From assembly GCF_019578655.1 (NCBI RefSeq), contig NC_063265.1, positions 10,946,501 to 11,010,500 of the forward strand: DNA of 64,000 nucleotides, written 5' to 3'. Shown here piece after piece: positions 25,451-38,500 of this stretch (the first letter of the stretch is position 1; each line of letters starts with the position of its first letter). The notes below the pieces were generated by a model. The model saw nothing but the letters and a program-made list of their open reading frames with translations. It searched no databases and had not been told where the DNA came from. Origin of the DNA: Ricinus communis. Lineage: Eukaryota > Streptophyta > Magnoliopsida > Malpighiales > Euphorbiaceae. A program made the translations under genes and the position numbers.

Positions 25451-26576
25451 GCTTGAGTTTTTCAAGAATTAGGATTCTCACTTCAGAGCTACCTGCTGCT
25501 ATTATTAGGCATTTACCCAACACCGCGAACCCCCCCGGAACAAAGGAAAAGTAAAAATGGTGGGCTGCCGCTGCCGTTTTTGGGTCTGTTGGCTTTCGAT
25601 GACAACTCTGGTTTTAGAGAGAGAGAGAGAGTTGTGCATCCATCATCGTTATTTCTTCTTCCCCTTGAATTCCTGTTTCACAAGTTTCTTTGGGGAAGAG
25701 CAAGAATGTAACATCCACTGGCCGTTTAGAAATAATGTAATCAAATCCAGAAATATATCATTTTCTATCAAATGCAACATCTTCATTTCTGTGTTGTTAA
25801 AAGAAATCATAAATTCTTCAATGGATTATACTGGCATACGCTTATTATAACATAATATTTGAGATATTTAAATCTTAAATCATCTATTAAATTAAATCTC
25901 GCATTATAATAAGTTTGAAAACTCTGATAGTATTTTATAATCTGTACCCGATATAATTGTGGATGTACGATTTGGCACTTTCCATTTTGGCCTCCTGTTT
26001 CCACGAGGGCATTAAAGGTTTGCTGACACGATGAAACTGTACGTAGCTAACATATTTGCCCGAAAGCAGATGAAGAAAGATGAAATCGAATCCAAATTTG
26101 AACTATTTGGAATATTAATCTTTTTAATTTTTAATTTTATATAAATTATAATAAGAAAATAAATTAATATTAAACAGAAGTAATTAATAATGTTCTAGAT
26201 TGTCGTCAAAATAATCCATAAATGCCAAAATTAAGCATAACAAAGAGATCACGTTCTAAAAGATTTAACACTAATCCTAATTTGTGTTAATTTGATTTCT
26301 TTCTCTGTCTTTTTTTTTTTCCGTGGGAAGTTTATTGATTTTTACGAATTGAGAAACAAAATGAAAGACTACTGTTAGAAAAAATTGTGTCTTTTTCTAT
26401 ATATATAAATCTGATTTTTGCTTTTAAAATTTATTTATAAAGAAAAAGAAAAAAGAAAAAGAAAAGCTGTGTTCTTTAACTAAACCCTGCGGCTCTACAT
26501 AAAACCCAGAAACTTCATAAGGTTGCCAGAGGCAGCATCTTTTTTCTCTAGTAGAAACCTTAAAGTTCTCTCTTTT

Positions 26577-26585
26577 TTAGGGTTT
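26577..26585 (+). promoter_or_regulatory. Telo-box-like element at ankyrin-TPR leader
   Basis: tagggttt, the telo-box core common near start sites of plant housekeeping and translation-related genes, lies about 15-20 bp before the ATG. It is probably within the leader or at the start site. Confidence 0.35.
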
Positions 26586-26597
26586 CATTAACTAGCA

Positions 26598-29500
26598 ATG
26601 GCGCCCGATGCTTCGGATGCACTTGCAGGTCACACTCACTATCCCTCTATCCCTCTCTCTCTCTTTCATTACTTGTGTAAAATGAGTAGCTATTTACGCA
26701 ATTCGTGAAGTTTAGACTTTTTTTCCCCGATCTACAAGTTTGATTCATTAATGTTTTTGTTGCCATTGCAGTGAGACAGAAAGTTCAAAACTTTCTTACG
26801 GCTGCTTGTACTGGGAATCTGGATCTTCTTAAAAGTAATTTATGTTCTTTTTGTGAATTGGATTATGAGTTTATATTTACTTTGATAAATATCTGTTGGA
26901 TCAATAATATTATTCTTTGCCATTTGCTTAAATAGATATAGCAGCACAGCTTGATGATGGGAAAGGAATGGCGAAAACTGTGGCAGATATTAAGGATGCT
27001 AATAAAAGAGGGGCACTTCATTTTGCTGCCAGGGAAGGAAAGACTGAGGTTTGCAAGTACTTACTGGAGGATTTGAAGCTTGATGTGGATACGAAGGATG
27101 ATGATGGTGTGCCTTTAATGTTTGCGTTATCCCTTTTTGTAGATTGTTTCATGCCCCTTTCTTATTTTTGTGACAAATTCTTGATTTTGGTCATAAATAA
27201 TAGTTGCAAATTGGGAAGCTCAGAATCAACTATTAATGTATGGTTACTGGTAGAATGTTGTTTTGATCATTTTTTTTTTTTTGTGATTTGTTGATTAAAT
27301 GCAGGCGAGACTCCTCTTATCCATGCTGCTCGGCAAGGACATACTGCCACTGCAATGTACCTTCTTGAGCATGGTGCCAATCCTGCTGTAGCAAGTGATT
27401 TAGGCGCTACAGCTTTGCATCATTCTGCAGGGATAGGTATCTTTGTCTTATTCTCCTCTCCTTTTTTTTTTTTTCCTCTTGTGATTGACAGGGACAAGTT
27501 GACAAGTATAGAGTGTCTGCAGTGTGGTTTTGCTGCATGCATAATCTCTCAGTTGGTTTGCATATGGCATAGTTGGAAATGGAGTTTTAACATATATCAA
27601 TTTGATTCCTCAGGCTCAGTTAGCCATCCAATCCTACTTTTAATCCAATGTGTCGTGCTTGTTTGCAGGAAACATAGAGTTGCTAAGGTATTTACTATCC
27701 AAGGGTGTTGAGGTTGATTCACAAAGTGATGCTGGCACACCACTGATTTGGGCTGCTGGTCATGCTCAGCCTGATGCTTTGAAAGTTTTGTTGGAGCACC
27801 ATGCTAATGTAACTTTTGTTCTTGTCTGGTTACTTTTTACGTTTATTAGCGCTCATTATATCGAATGCTGAATAGTGCCTGCTTTTGTGTTTCCCACTGC
27901 TTTTTCTATGAAGATAAGATCGAGAGCAGATTTAGAAGAAATTTCATAGGTTCTAATATAATTTTCTTATTGCAGGAGCTTCTTGCTCTTATTGAGCAGC
28001 TTCCCAGGAGCAAGCTATGTGCCTAAGTTGAACAGTCTGTTAAATGTCTTATGACGTATAAAATTATGCTCAGCATGCTTTTATTACCCTTATTATCTAG
28101 AATCTTTTGTTTCCTGTATAATATCTTTGATTGCTAGGAGTAGAAGGAGTGTTTATTGTTTCATTCATTGGCTTTCCATATAAAACTTGCCAAAAAGAAA
28201 AAACTTCTATATCTATTACGTATAAATTAAATTTCTTATATTATGTGATTCTCTTTTGCAGCCTAATGCCGAAACTGAAGATAATATAACTCCATTACTA
28301 TCAGCTGTTGCTGCTGGTTCAGTAGCATGCTTAGAATCATTGGTTCAGGTATCTTCTTTAGTCTCCAACATGCTATATTGGGTTTGATACTGATGATCCT
28401 CAGTTTCATGATATAGTTAGCTGTAATTGAAATTGAAAAGGAAAGAGTATATTATATTCCGATTGCTGCCTGTTTGTGGTTATTGATTGGTGATTTACTT
28501 TCTCTATCTGTCTTTTCCTCTTGATGGGTTGGATTTTTTGGTTATGGTCTAAACATGATGTTCTCTTCTCTTGAGATTTTCTGGACATCTTTCATTGATA
28601 TGTTGCCTCAAAGAAAAGGAATTCTTGTTTAAATAATCTAAATTTAAGTAAATTGAATAATTAGATTTCCTTCATGCGTTTTCATTTTGGCGGTTAGTTA
28701 CTGAAACGAGGGTTCTAGTTGGTGCGGTTAGTTAGGTGCCATGGATACATGCTTGCGATGCCTTAAAACTCTTAATATTTGTCATAGACTAGGGCCTCAG
28801 CATGATGTTAAGGATGTGATATAGGATAGCTTTAGGATAAACTCTCTACGTTGATTTGCGCAAAATATGGGAATTCAGAAGCTAAAATCTGAATTTAATT
28901 GCAGATTAATAGATCTGAATAAGTAGAAAACAAAGAAAGATAAAGAAAAACTTCTAAGAGTCCCACTTAGAAGGATACTTGGACGTCACATCCAAAGGTT
29001 TCTTTGGCATCCTAGGGTAGGAGAATTGCATCGCACAACTCAAAATAGCAACACTGCTATAGTTTTATAATAGAACTAACTCTGAAAGAACTGAAGATAA
29101 AGTACTACAAGACTAGACATTCATAGAACAAAAACTAATTCCAAGATTACTAGGACTAGGGATCCTAAACTAGGAGAATTATAAATTAATACTGACTAGG
29201 AAAATCCTAAACAATAGTACTAATTAGGATAGAGATTAAATAATATCTAAGTAATCCTAATGATAGTAAATTCTTAAATGCAACTTAATTTGAACTTTCA
29301 AAAATTAATCAGGAGAAAATTTTTACTTCTATAATTAAGATTAAAATTTTCAAATCCCTATATTCTTGATCTGCATCAGAATGTTACTACTTTTAGTGCT
29401 GACTATCTGTGATTTTATTGATGCTGGTTATGTTTATTATATGGTTTTGTGCTTTCCTATATGTGCAGGCAGGTGCTAATGTGAATATTACTGCTGGTGG

Positions 29501-32500
29501 AGCCACTCCATTGCACATTGCTGCTGATAACGGAAGCTCAGAAATATTGCATTGTTTGCTAAAAGCTGGCACTGATCCTAATGTCATTGATGAGGTGCTT
29601 CATATCTTTGTCTTGATGATTTATTCTTAGTTTGTTTTCTCTTGTTCTTCTTTATCCTTTTTTCTATTGAATTGACAACTCAATGTATTTGGAAATTATT
29701 GCGTTTCTGTTTGCCTCGCAGGATGGTCAGAAACCAATACAGGTTGCAGCGGCAAGAGGCAATCGTGCAGCTGTTGAGATCCTTTTTCCCTTGACATCAA
29801 AAGTTGATGATATTGCAGAGTGGACTGTTGATGGAATTCTTGGGCATATGCATACCGAATTTGACAAACAACTGGTACTTAGATCTTTAAAATTTGCTTT
29901 TTGTAAATTCAGTTTGAGTATGGGCTGGTATATACTCTTTACAGGTTTATGACTAAGGTTCTCTTGCATCCTTAATTTCATCTCATTGTGTATTCTTCTC
30001 TTGAAAGTTTTGACATCATTTAATACTGAGAGGTTGATAATAGAAGTACAAATGAGTGAGATGCTCTTGGTAGTACTCACCTGTGCATTTTTATTATTTA
30101 CTTGGCGCTTGCCTGTGGTTAGTTTGTCTATTTTGGTTCCAAGGGATCAGGCTGTTGAACATTCTTCTATGCTTTGCAGGAAGAAATGAGGAATCTAAGG
30201 GGAGATGTTGCTGCAGAGGGCACTACAGTACCCAAAAAGGATATTTCTGAGGTATTTGCTTTTACTCTGTATTGCTTTAGCATTCTTTTTCTTTCTCTCC
30301 ATCAAAATTCTCTATTTCAGGATGACATTTTGGATATATACATTATAAAATTCCATCAATTCCTTTAATACTTTCTAAATTTTGTAAATATTTTTCATTT
30401 TATTATTTTTATATTAAAAAAATTATGCATTCCAGAAGTCCTTCAACTTATGACAAAATGTTTGTTCAGTCCTAGAATACTCAATTTCCTAAAAAATTTT
30501 GTAGATTGTAACTTGTGATTGTGGTCACATGAAACACAAATGGGACTGGCTGGTCGCAGCACAACTGATCCATAAAAATTGCAAATGCTTTAAAATGAAT
30601 AGAAGCTCAAGAATGGAAATTTGGTCGAAAAAAGATATTATTCTGAGTTGCATCCTCATGTACTATCTTAACTTGTTTAGGTATCACCTGAAGCGAAGAG
30701 GAGAGCTGCAGAAGCAAAAGCAAGAGGAGATGATGCTTTCAAAAGAAAGGATTATCGTATGGCTGTGGATGCTTATACACAAGTATAGTATTCATATCAT
30801 ATCAAATTGATAAAGCTTAGAGTTCCCTTTGTTCTTTAACTAGATTATTGGATTTTCTTGCTCAAGAGGCATTCACTGGGTCGTATACCTTTTTGTGCTT
30901 GTAACATGCTGTATGTTTCTTTTCCACTTCTAAAGAAGAAGATAGCCATGGCCACTGATCCAGTTCCTTTCGAACTCAATAACATATAATCATTTGCTGA
31001 ACAGCTTAGAATTGAATTTTAAAAAAAGTTTAAACTAGTTCTGCTGAAGCATGGAAAATAGTAGTTGGATTGATTTTATGGATAAGGTTATTATTAGGAT
31101 GAGGAACTTAATAGAGCAAACATTATCAAAAGAGGTTACTCTTTATATGGAAAGAGGACTAGAAGATCCAGAATTAAATGAGCCTTTCTAGGTGTTTGTA
31201 ATTGCTGCAAGGTACCTGCTGTTTATGCCCTTTAATTGAGAAGAATAGTGCTTGAATTAGTTATTTCTTTGGAGCTACCATTTGGCATTTGGACCCCAAT
31301 TATTGGTTGTAGCATCTGCTTACTTTAGCCATTGGAGTAGCATTGCATATTTAATTAAAATGCTAAAAGTTGGGATTTCTAGCTGTTAGGGTACTTGGCT
31401 TCCATCTGCTACTGATAAGGCTGCATAGAGCCAGCTGCTGACAGCTAACCATAACCACAGATAGAAATGGGCCCTTAGTTGTATTGTAGGTATGACCTTT
31501 CTGGATGTTTAGTGATTTGATGTTGCATTTGCAGGCAATTGATCTAGACCCTACTGATGCCATTTTGCTTTCAAATAGAAGCCTTTGTTGGATACGCCTT
31601 GGACAGCCTGAGCACGCCTTAGCTGATGCAAAGACCTGCAGATCATTAAGACCAGATTGGACAAAAGCTTGCTATCGGGAAGGTGCAGCTCTGCGTTTAT
31701 TGCAGGCACGCACTCTCTCTCTCTCTCTTCATGTGAATGATATCAAGATCTGTATTTTCTGAGCAATTCTTGGCTTCATTTTAATTGCAGAGGTTTGATG
31801 AAGCTGCAAATTCATTTTACGAGGGTGTGAAGCTTGATCCGGAAAATAAAGAGCTTGTGGCTGCATTTAGGTTCGTGTAACGCTCTTCAAATTTTCCTGC
31901 TTTGCTTTTTCTTTCTCAATTTAGCATGACAACTAAATTGCCACCCGTTTAACATCCTCTTATTAAGCAATTTAGAATGTGCCAGATAAACTACTCTAGG
32001 CCAGAACACAAAATTATTTCCTAGGCCACTTGGACAAGATTGCATTCTTAATCTATCTTGGTTTGAAGAGGGCAGTGCAAAGAATTTGTATGGTAAATAT
32101 AAAGTATGTCAATTTTTTGTAAATCAAATAGGATTCTCTAGGGTTTTTTGTGGTGATGGTGGGGAAATTGATTTTCTAGCCTCAGTTTCATGGTGGTTCT
32201 GAAATAATTTTAAATCACATTCCCTTAATATGCATTGCTTGTAGTGCTCTGGAGAAGTTTGTAAGAATTTATAGAACCTATAAAAAAAGCAATAAATTAG
32301 TTCCTTCCACTACACAAGCACATCAAAATTTCTTGTCCCGACACTTTGTATAGGGCAATGCTTTTGTCACACAGCTTATTCAGTGACTTCCATTCATTAG
32401 ATTTGCTAATATCTTTCTACATTAACATGCTTATTAGTAATGCAACCCCTTGCCATATATTTACAGGGAAGCCGTCGATACTGGGAAAAAGTTTCACGGA

Positions 32501-32524
32501 ACAGATCAGGAAAAGAAATCATAA
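26598..32524 (+). CDS. Ankyrin-repeat plus TPR protein (TPR10-like)
   Basis: Thirteen exons: 26598-26628, 26772-26834, 26936-27106, 27305-27436, 27669-27808, 28262-28348, 29469-29594, 29722-29874, 30180-30251, 30681-30782, 31535-31705, 31791-31870, 32467-32524. All phases agree and the product is 461 residues. About six ankyrin repeats occupy residues 40-290 (for example GALHFAAREGKTEVCKYLL, GETPLIHAARQGH, GATPLHIAADNGSSEILHCLL). A short linker then leads to three TPR units (from about residue 340: ARGDDAFKRKDYRMAVDAYTQAI, AILLSNRSLCWIRLGQPEHAL, TKACYREGAALRLLQRFDEAA). TPRs of this kind resemble co-chaperone modules that hold Hsp90/Hsp70 tails; the exact client is unknown. The gene corresponds to Arabidopsis TPR10 (At3g04710) by my recollection of architecture. 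The intron after 31705 starts with GC rather than GT. Confidence 0.88.
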
Positions 32525-34610
32525 TATGTGCTTTTGGTGATATGTTGGTACCAAGAAGAAAGATAGAAGAAGGTTATGCGCGAACATTTGGCATCACATA
32601 CATCCCCCGGCTACAAATGAGCTTATCCTTATCTTGAACTTTAAATCCTCTGGAAAGGATGGGATAGACATGATGTACATAGAAAGTGATGTTCAATATG
32701 CTGACTGTATCATGCAAGTCGTTATAAATTGATACAATTTTTCCGGGGTTTCCTTAGATCCATTAAAAGGGTAACCAGTCTACAGAAAGGCTGCTTCTTT
32801 TGGCGCTTTGAAATAGTCTTCCATTGCAATTTCTTAAGAATTCTGAGTGGAATTACGTTCAGACTAAGTTGGAAGGAGGGTAAACTACTATTATATGGGA
32901 AAGTTATATATCATATCGTTTTCATTTTTATAATGTGGGTATGATAATATTTATATTCTTGTTCCGTGTGAAGTCTGTTGCGGCATTTGTAATCTGCCTA
33001 TGAATCGTGCTGTGTAATTCTTTTAATTTTTCTTAAAACGACAGAGGAGGGAGTTATCTGAGTGGTGATATATGCAGCAATCATTAAGACTTAAAATGTG
33101 GATTTTAATATCTTGAAATGAATACGATCAATTCTTAGTTATTAATTCGATATACACTGATCATTAGAGGTATAAACTATGGAGTTCTAATACTTTGGAA
33201 CGGGTAAAACAAACTCATTATCTCTCTGGGGTAGAAATAGAAAATTTAACTAGAATTTACCCGAGTTAAAGGTCGACATAGTCCTAGAATTGTAGGTGTG
33301 TCGGCTCTAATGAACAGACAAAGATTGTCAAGATCATCTGAAAATACTGGTATCCAAATGCTACTTATAATTGTCCCCATAATTTGACTATATGGATATT
33401 ATAATATGCCAATAAAATAAAATGGGGGGCCTAAAGTTTGATATATTGCACTAATCACCTTGACATTTCAAAAATATATTAAATTCTCTTTTCATTTTAT
33501 GTTGTATTATAATCCTTTAAAACGACAAGATTGTTCTTATAGTAAAATGATAAACAAACAGGACTTTATCTTCTTTTTTCAGTTTATACTACTGCACCAC
33601 AACTGCCACATTACCGACAACCTTTTTTTTTTTTTAATTTTAGAAAATAATATTTATATTTATTAATTAACTAATTTCTTAATTATATAATAATTTATAA
33701 TTTTAGAAAACAGTGATATAAATTATACTCACAGTATTAGTTTATATAGATAGAACCAATTAGTATATATTTTTAAAATAATTTTTATATTATTACTAAT
33801 AATATTTTAAAATATTAATCTATTTTTATTTATAAAATATTAGAAATAAATATTAAAAATCAAAATTTTATCATATTTTATTTATAATCTTAATTTTATA
33901 ATTAAAGTAATAATATACGCGTTATATAATAGACGGACAGTTAGCTTTAAAATGTTTTTAAAATTTCAGGAAATAATTCATAAAATATATTAAATTGAGG
34001 AGTGAATAATATTTATTTGAATAAAATAAAGTATAATTTACTAAAGATAAAAAGGCAATTGTACTCGTGATTCACATGTGTTTTGGGATTTTATGGCTCT
34101 CAATTTATGTCGACTAACTTTTGTCCTTTGCTGCCATATTGTCTTGAATGTGACATGTCCCCTTGTAGCACTTTTGTCTGTTAATTTTTCTTCGTGTGGA
34201 TAAATTTAATTTTCTAAAACCTTAATCAACACAAAATATTATTAAAAATACTTTATTTATATTTTTCTATAAACCGTAATAAAAAAATATATACTTATAT
34301 ATTATATTTTTTAAAATGAATGAATAAATATATATATATATATATATAATTATTTTTATTATTAAATTAAATCATAAATATATATTTAATTATTTAAAGT
34401 CATACAGTCGACAAAGTTAGAAATTTTCCATAAATGAAATTAACCAATAAGTTTTTGGATGAGTAATAGGATAATAGACAGTTAGGAAAATAGAAGCCTT
34501 AATAAAAGGTATATTAATAATAACCCCTGCTAATAATCCACTGGCTAAATGAAGCCCACGTGATGTCCTCTTGGTACCTACACGCAAATGAACTTGTAAT
34601 CAGTCATAAT
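32525..34610. other. 3' flank of ankyrin-TPR gene and AT-rich spacer
   Basis: The first few hundred bases are probable 3' UTR. From about 33600 to 34400 the DNA is extremely AT-rich, with an (AT)n run at about 34328-34348. No coding sequence is supported, and in particular no LUFS/LisH-type sequence that would complete the LEUNIG-like gene downstream. Confidence 0.5.
34328..34348. repeat. (AT)n microsatellite
   Basis: An uninterrupted TA dinucleotide run within AT-rich spacer. Confidence 0.7.
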
Positions 34611-35091
34611 TAGACCTGTTCATGGGTGGGTCCTGGGCGGGCTCGGGCCGGACTTGACCGAGCCTGACTTAATTTTGAAGAAGCCCGAGCCCGCCCAGGC
34701 TCAAAATTTTCTTAATATTTTAGAGCCCGAGTCCGAGCTTGAAATTTTATGAAAAGTCCGGCCCGGCTCGGTCGGCCCGACTAGACATTAAACAGAGGTC
34801 GGATTTGGGCGGCTCGGGTCGGGCTTGGCTTGACCAAACCGACAATTCAATACAAATATTTAAAATTTAAACCTAATTTCAACACAAATATTTAAATTTT
34901 AAATCCAATATATTATTAATAACAATAAAATTATAAACAGAAATAATAGGTAGCCAAGTGGTATATAACACTTAATTATAAGTGAAGGTCTTCGAGTCTC
35001 AAGCATGACATTTTTGTTTCTAACTAAATTATACATCGGCCCGGTGCGGGCCGGGCGGGTACGGAGCCCCTTGAACAGGTCTAGTCACAAT
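34603..35091. mobile_element. Non-autonomous hAT-type element with 8-bp target duplication
   Basis: The element body is 34611-35083 (473 bp). It begins TAGACCTGTTCATGGG and ends CCTTGAACAGGTCTA, terminal inverted repeats matching over about 12-15 bp. It is flanked by gtcataat (34603-34610) and gtcacaat (35084-35091), an 8-bp direct repeat with one mismatch, as expected for hAT transposition. Subterminal regions are unusually GC-rich (GGGCTCGGGCCGG types) and inverted-repetitive, as in a widespread plant MITE class. There is no transposase. It lies about 420 bp upstream of the LEUNIG-like start, so it could sit in that gene's promoter. Internal tRNA-like boxes are annotated separately. Confidence 0.8.
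34950..35010 (+). other. tRNA-like box A/box B motifs inside the hAT element
   Basis: tagccaagtggta near 34952 resembles a pol III box A (TRGCnnAGTGG), and ggtcttcgagtctc about 30 bp further resembles box B (GGTTCGANNCC). The spacing is tRNA-like, but no full cloverleaf is evident, so this looks like a decayed tRNA-derived insert rather than a functional tRNA gene. Confidence 0.35.
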
Positions 35092-35502
35092 TGAGCAGCA
35101 TCGATAAGCAGTCACCGCCTTTTGACTCTTGACATTAACATTAGGGATATGGATTTTATTGAACCAGTCGCGCGCACACCCAGTACTGCCTTAAGTACCA
35201 CCTTTAAAACGACCCTTCTCCCATTCAAAAGGATCCAACTTTCTGCAATATTGTCTTTTGGGTTTAATTTCAGATATTGAAGGTCAAAGGTATGATCTTT
35301 CATTCCTTTTGCTAGGAATGATGATGTGGGTTAATAATAAAAGTTAGCTCTTTCATTTCTTTCTTCAAATGGTTAAAAAAAAGTTTCGTTTTTCATTTTT
35401 CATAAAATTTCAAGAAAGTTGAGTGAGAAGAAGAAGAAACATCAAGAATCATCTGCTGATAGCCCGGGAGCTGGTTCTGGAAATAATATTGTTGCTGCCT
35501 CT

Positions 35503-38500
35503 ATGGATTTTGATAAAGGTGTGTAAAAAATGCTAAATTTTATGGTTTATTTCTTTTGACTTTGTTTCCTATTTCAAGGGTTCGACTTTGACGTACTAGT
35601 AATTGCCTATAGGTATTTCAAATTTTCAACTCAGTGGTTATTATTGTTGAATTGTCTTTCTTCTTTTCTCTTCCCCACTATCAATTTCTATAGGTCAACC
35701 TAGTAGTCCTAGCATTATATCTAAATGATAAAATGCTATTTCAAACATGTGCCACGCTTTCTTTGCTGTGATTCATTGTATGTTGATAGCGTTTGCAGAT
35801 ATGGTTTCAGGATTCAGACTTACTGAAATAAGTGCAGTTAAAGCCAGTGCTATGAAAGTAATTTCTTGCCATTTCTCAGCCGATGGAAAATGGCTTGTTA
35901 CTGCTGGTCATGATAAAAGGGTTAGTGCCAACTTTTGGAAGGAACGTTGCCTTCAGAAATAAATTCTCGGAATAATTTTTTGAAGATCTGATTATTGTGT
36001 TCAAAAGACTCGAAATTTTTGTCTGCTTTACACAATACTTTTCTTTTTGAAAACAGGAAGGAAAAGGGGGAATTATGTTATTCTTTTTGCTGATGTGAAC
36101 CACCAGAAACGTAATACTAAACTTCTTTGCCTGGTGGTCTATGTTACAGGCAGTACTGTGGTACGCAGATGGGTTAAAGCCAAAAGCTACTTTTGAAGGG
36201 CATTCATCTTTGATTACAGATGTCCGTTTCAGTCCAAGCATGCCATATCTAGCAACATCTTCATTTGACAGAAGTGTCAGGATTTGGTATGCCGGAAGCA
36301 AGGTACTTGTTCATATTGTGTGTGTTTGTAAGTGCATCCACCTATGTGTTAATTTTACATGTGTGCATTAATTGATTATGCATATACTGTTTAGTGTGAA
36401 GGTTGCTGCTTGAAGAATCTTTCTATGCACCTATATCAATTGCCATTATGATATTTCCATTTAGGATTGTTACAGAAGCAGGTCAAATTAAATTAAGCAA
36501 TGGTTTGCTTTTTCTTCTTTTCTTTTTCCTTTTCAGTGGCTGTGGACTTAATCATAGGTTTGACTATAAAGGGTTTTACATATCAATCTATCTTTGAAAT
36601 TAATAAGGATTGCCTGCTTCTCTTATCTTAGAACACATGCTCGTGTTGGGGTGATTTCAATGCTGAAGCTTGATTCTAGGGACAATAATGTAACCAATTT
36701 CCGTTCACAGTATTTTGGTAGTTGAATCAAATTTTAGGCGTAATAGACTATGCTTTATTTATTAAAGGTAAAATTTATGTGGAAATTAGAGACTTCATAT
36801 CAAGGCAATAGTTCACACCCGATTCTTTGTAGTTTAGAAAGTAGTCATTTGAACTGAATAGTACTTGTATGACTAGTTTAATACCCGCCCTTTTTGCGGA
36901 ACTTAATTAAATATTTAATTGGTAAATTATATATATATATTTTTTTATTTATGAGTTAATCTTATATTCATATTTTATAGCTAAATTTTTTTATACTTTA
37001 TATAATAATTATACTAGTAAATTCTCGTTTAAATTATTATTTCTAACATAAACTACATAATTAATAGAGCATATATGTTAAATATTTCGTATTTGATATT
37101 AATTTGTACGTCAAATATAAAAAAAATACTAATTATCCTAGTATATATAGAAGTAGAGGTTGTAGCGATGGAGCTGGCTAGTTTCCGTTCACAGTTCCGG
37201 TTCTAGCTGGTTTTACCCAATTTTTAAAAAATTAAAAAATTAGTCAAAATGAATTATTTTATTTTACGAGTTTGAATTGGAACTGATAGTTCTAATTCCA
37301 GAGAGAAGCCGATCTTGAATCTGTTTTCTGGTTCTGAGCTGATTTCAGTTTGTTTTAACTAATCCAATTCTATTTACTTAATATATAGATTATTGACTTG
37401 AATATTGGAAACTAAAATAAATAATGTGAGAATCTATGAAATGTAAAAAAAAAAAAAAAAATCATTTTTAAGCTCTAATTTTATTGATTATATAAAATAT
37501 GCATGAACAAATACAATTAATTTATTCGCTACTAATTAAATTTTAGTAATAAAAACAAGAATGCCAAAAGGACATTCTTTAAAAATACAATAAATGGAAA
37601 TGTGGGGGAGATGCATAAATACTAAAAGTATAGGGTAAATATATGAATATTATATATATATAGACACTAAAAATTTAAGGGTAATTATATAAATACTAAT
37701 CTAATATATAAATAAAAGAAAAATAATAAATCAAGTGTTATTTTTTTTTGTTTTTGATAAAATAAGTCAAGTGTTTCAAAACAAACAAAAATAAGTGTCT
37801 ACAAGTTCTTAATAGTAATTTATTACTAAAAATGAAAAAACTGTGCAACTCCTTGCAGTTCTTCTACTTCGTTATGTTTCTCTTTCTCTATATTCTCAAT
37901 AAATTTTCATTGAAAAATGTATATTTTAAAACTCTGGTTCATCCAAAGAAAGGTTGGCAAAACTCAAGAATTCCTACATCTTTCGTACTCTTGTTCTGAT
38001 TTTTTTTTTTTTTTGCTTAGGAATTTGTTGGGTCTTTTGATGCTAATCAGTTTAGAAATTTCATGTTCCTTTTCTTTCTTTTTTCCCTCATTGATGAAAA
38101 GTGTTTCCAATTTAGAAAGGGGTTTCTGATGTTAAGTTATTACGAAAACGGACCCGAAATTTTCAAAGGAAATTCTTGGATGGTTGGTTCCCGAAAAGGG
38201 GAAGACGTTGATCTGGTGAAGTTTTTGTACTGAGGTCATCAAGACCATTGTCAGTAAAATCTGTGAACAGCAATAGAGCAAGTTACAGATTAGTGAGCAT
38301 CAACTTTAGGCTAAAAATTGTCTCTCAGTCCTTACCTACGTATTATTTACTAAGATGAAGTGATTCCGTGCTTCTTTTGCTCTTTATAATCTGGCGGTTC
38401 ATAGTTTTTTCCAGTATTACTTTGCATTGTGGATACAATATGATCCAAAATATGATCCTTTTGTTGTTGTGAATATGGAAGGTCTTTTGCTCTAGCTATC

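Larger units (their letters stand above)
25384..26597. other. DUF1685 3' flank and promoter of ankyrin-TPR gene
   Basis: Contains GA microsatellites (25411-25447 and about 25617-25630) in the probable DUF1685 3' UTR, AT-rich spacer, and the ankyrin-TPR promoter. A telo-box-like TAGGGTTT is near 26577. No gene is visible. Confidence 0.5.

Noticed and set aside
25160..25465. Minus-strand frame over the GA repeat
   Set aside because: Its Ser-Leu run comes from the microsatellite, and it overlaps DUF1685 exon 2.
29727..30080. 117-residue antisense frame over ankyrin exon 8
   Set aside because: The plus strand has a well-supported exon here, and the antisense frame matches nothing.
33600..34400. 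Possible origin or matrix-attachment region in the most AT-rich block
   Set aside because: AT-richness alone is common throughout these spacers and no specific motif supports it.
34950..35010. Functional tRNA gene
   Set aside because: Box-like motifs are present, but I could not fold acceptor and anticodon stems, so it is listed only as tRNA-like.
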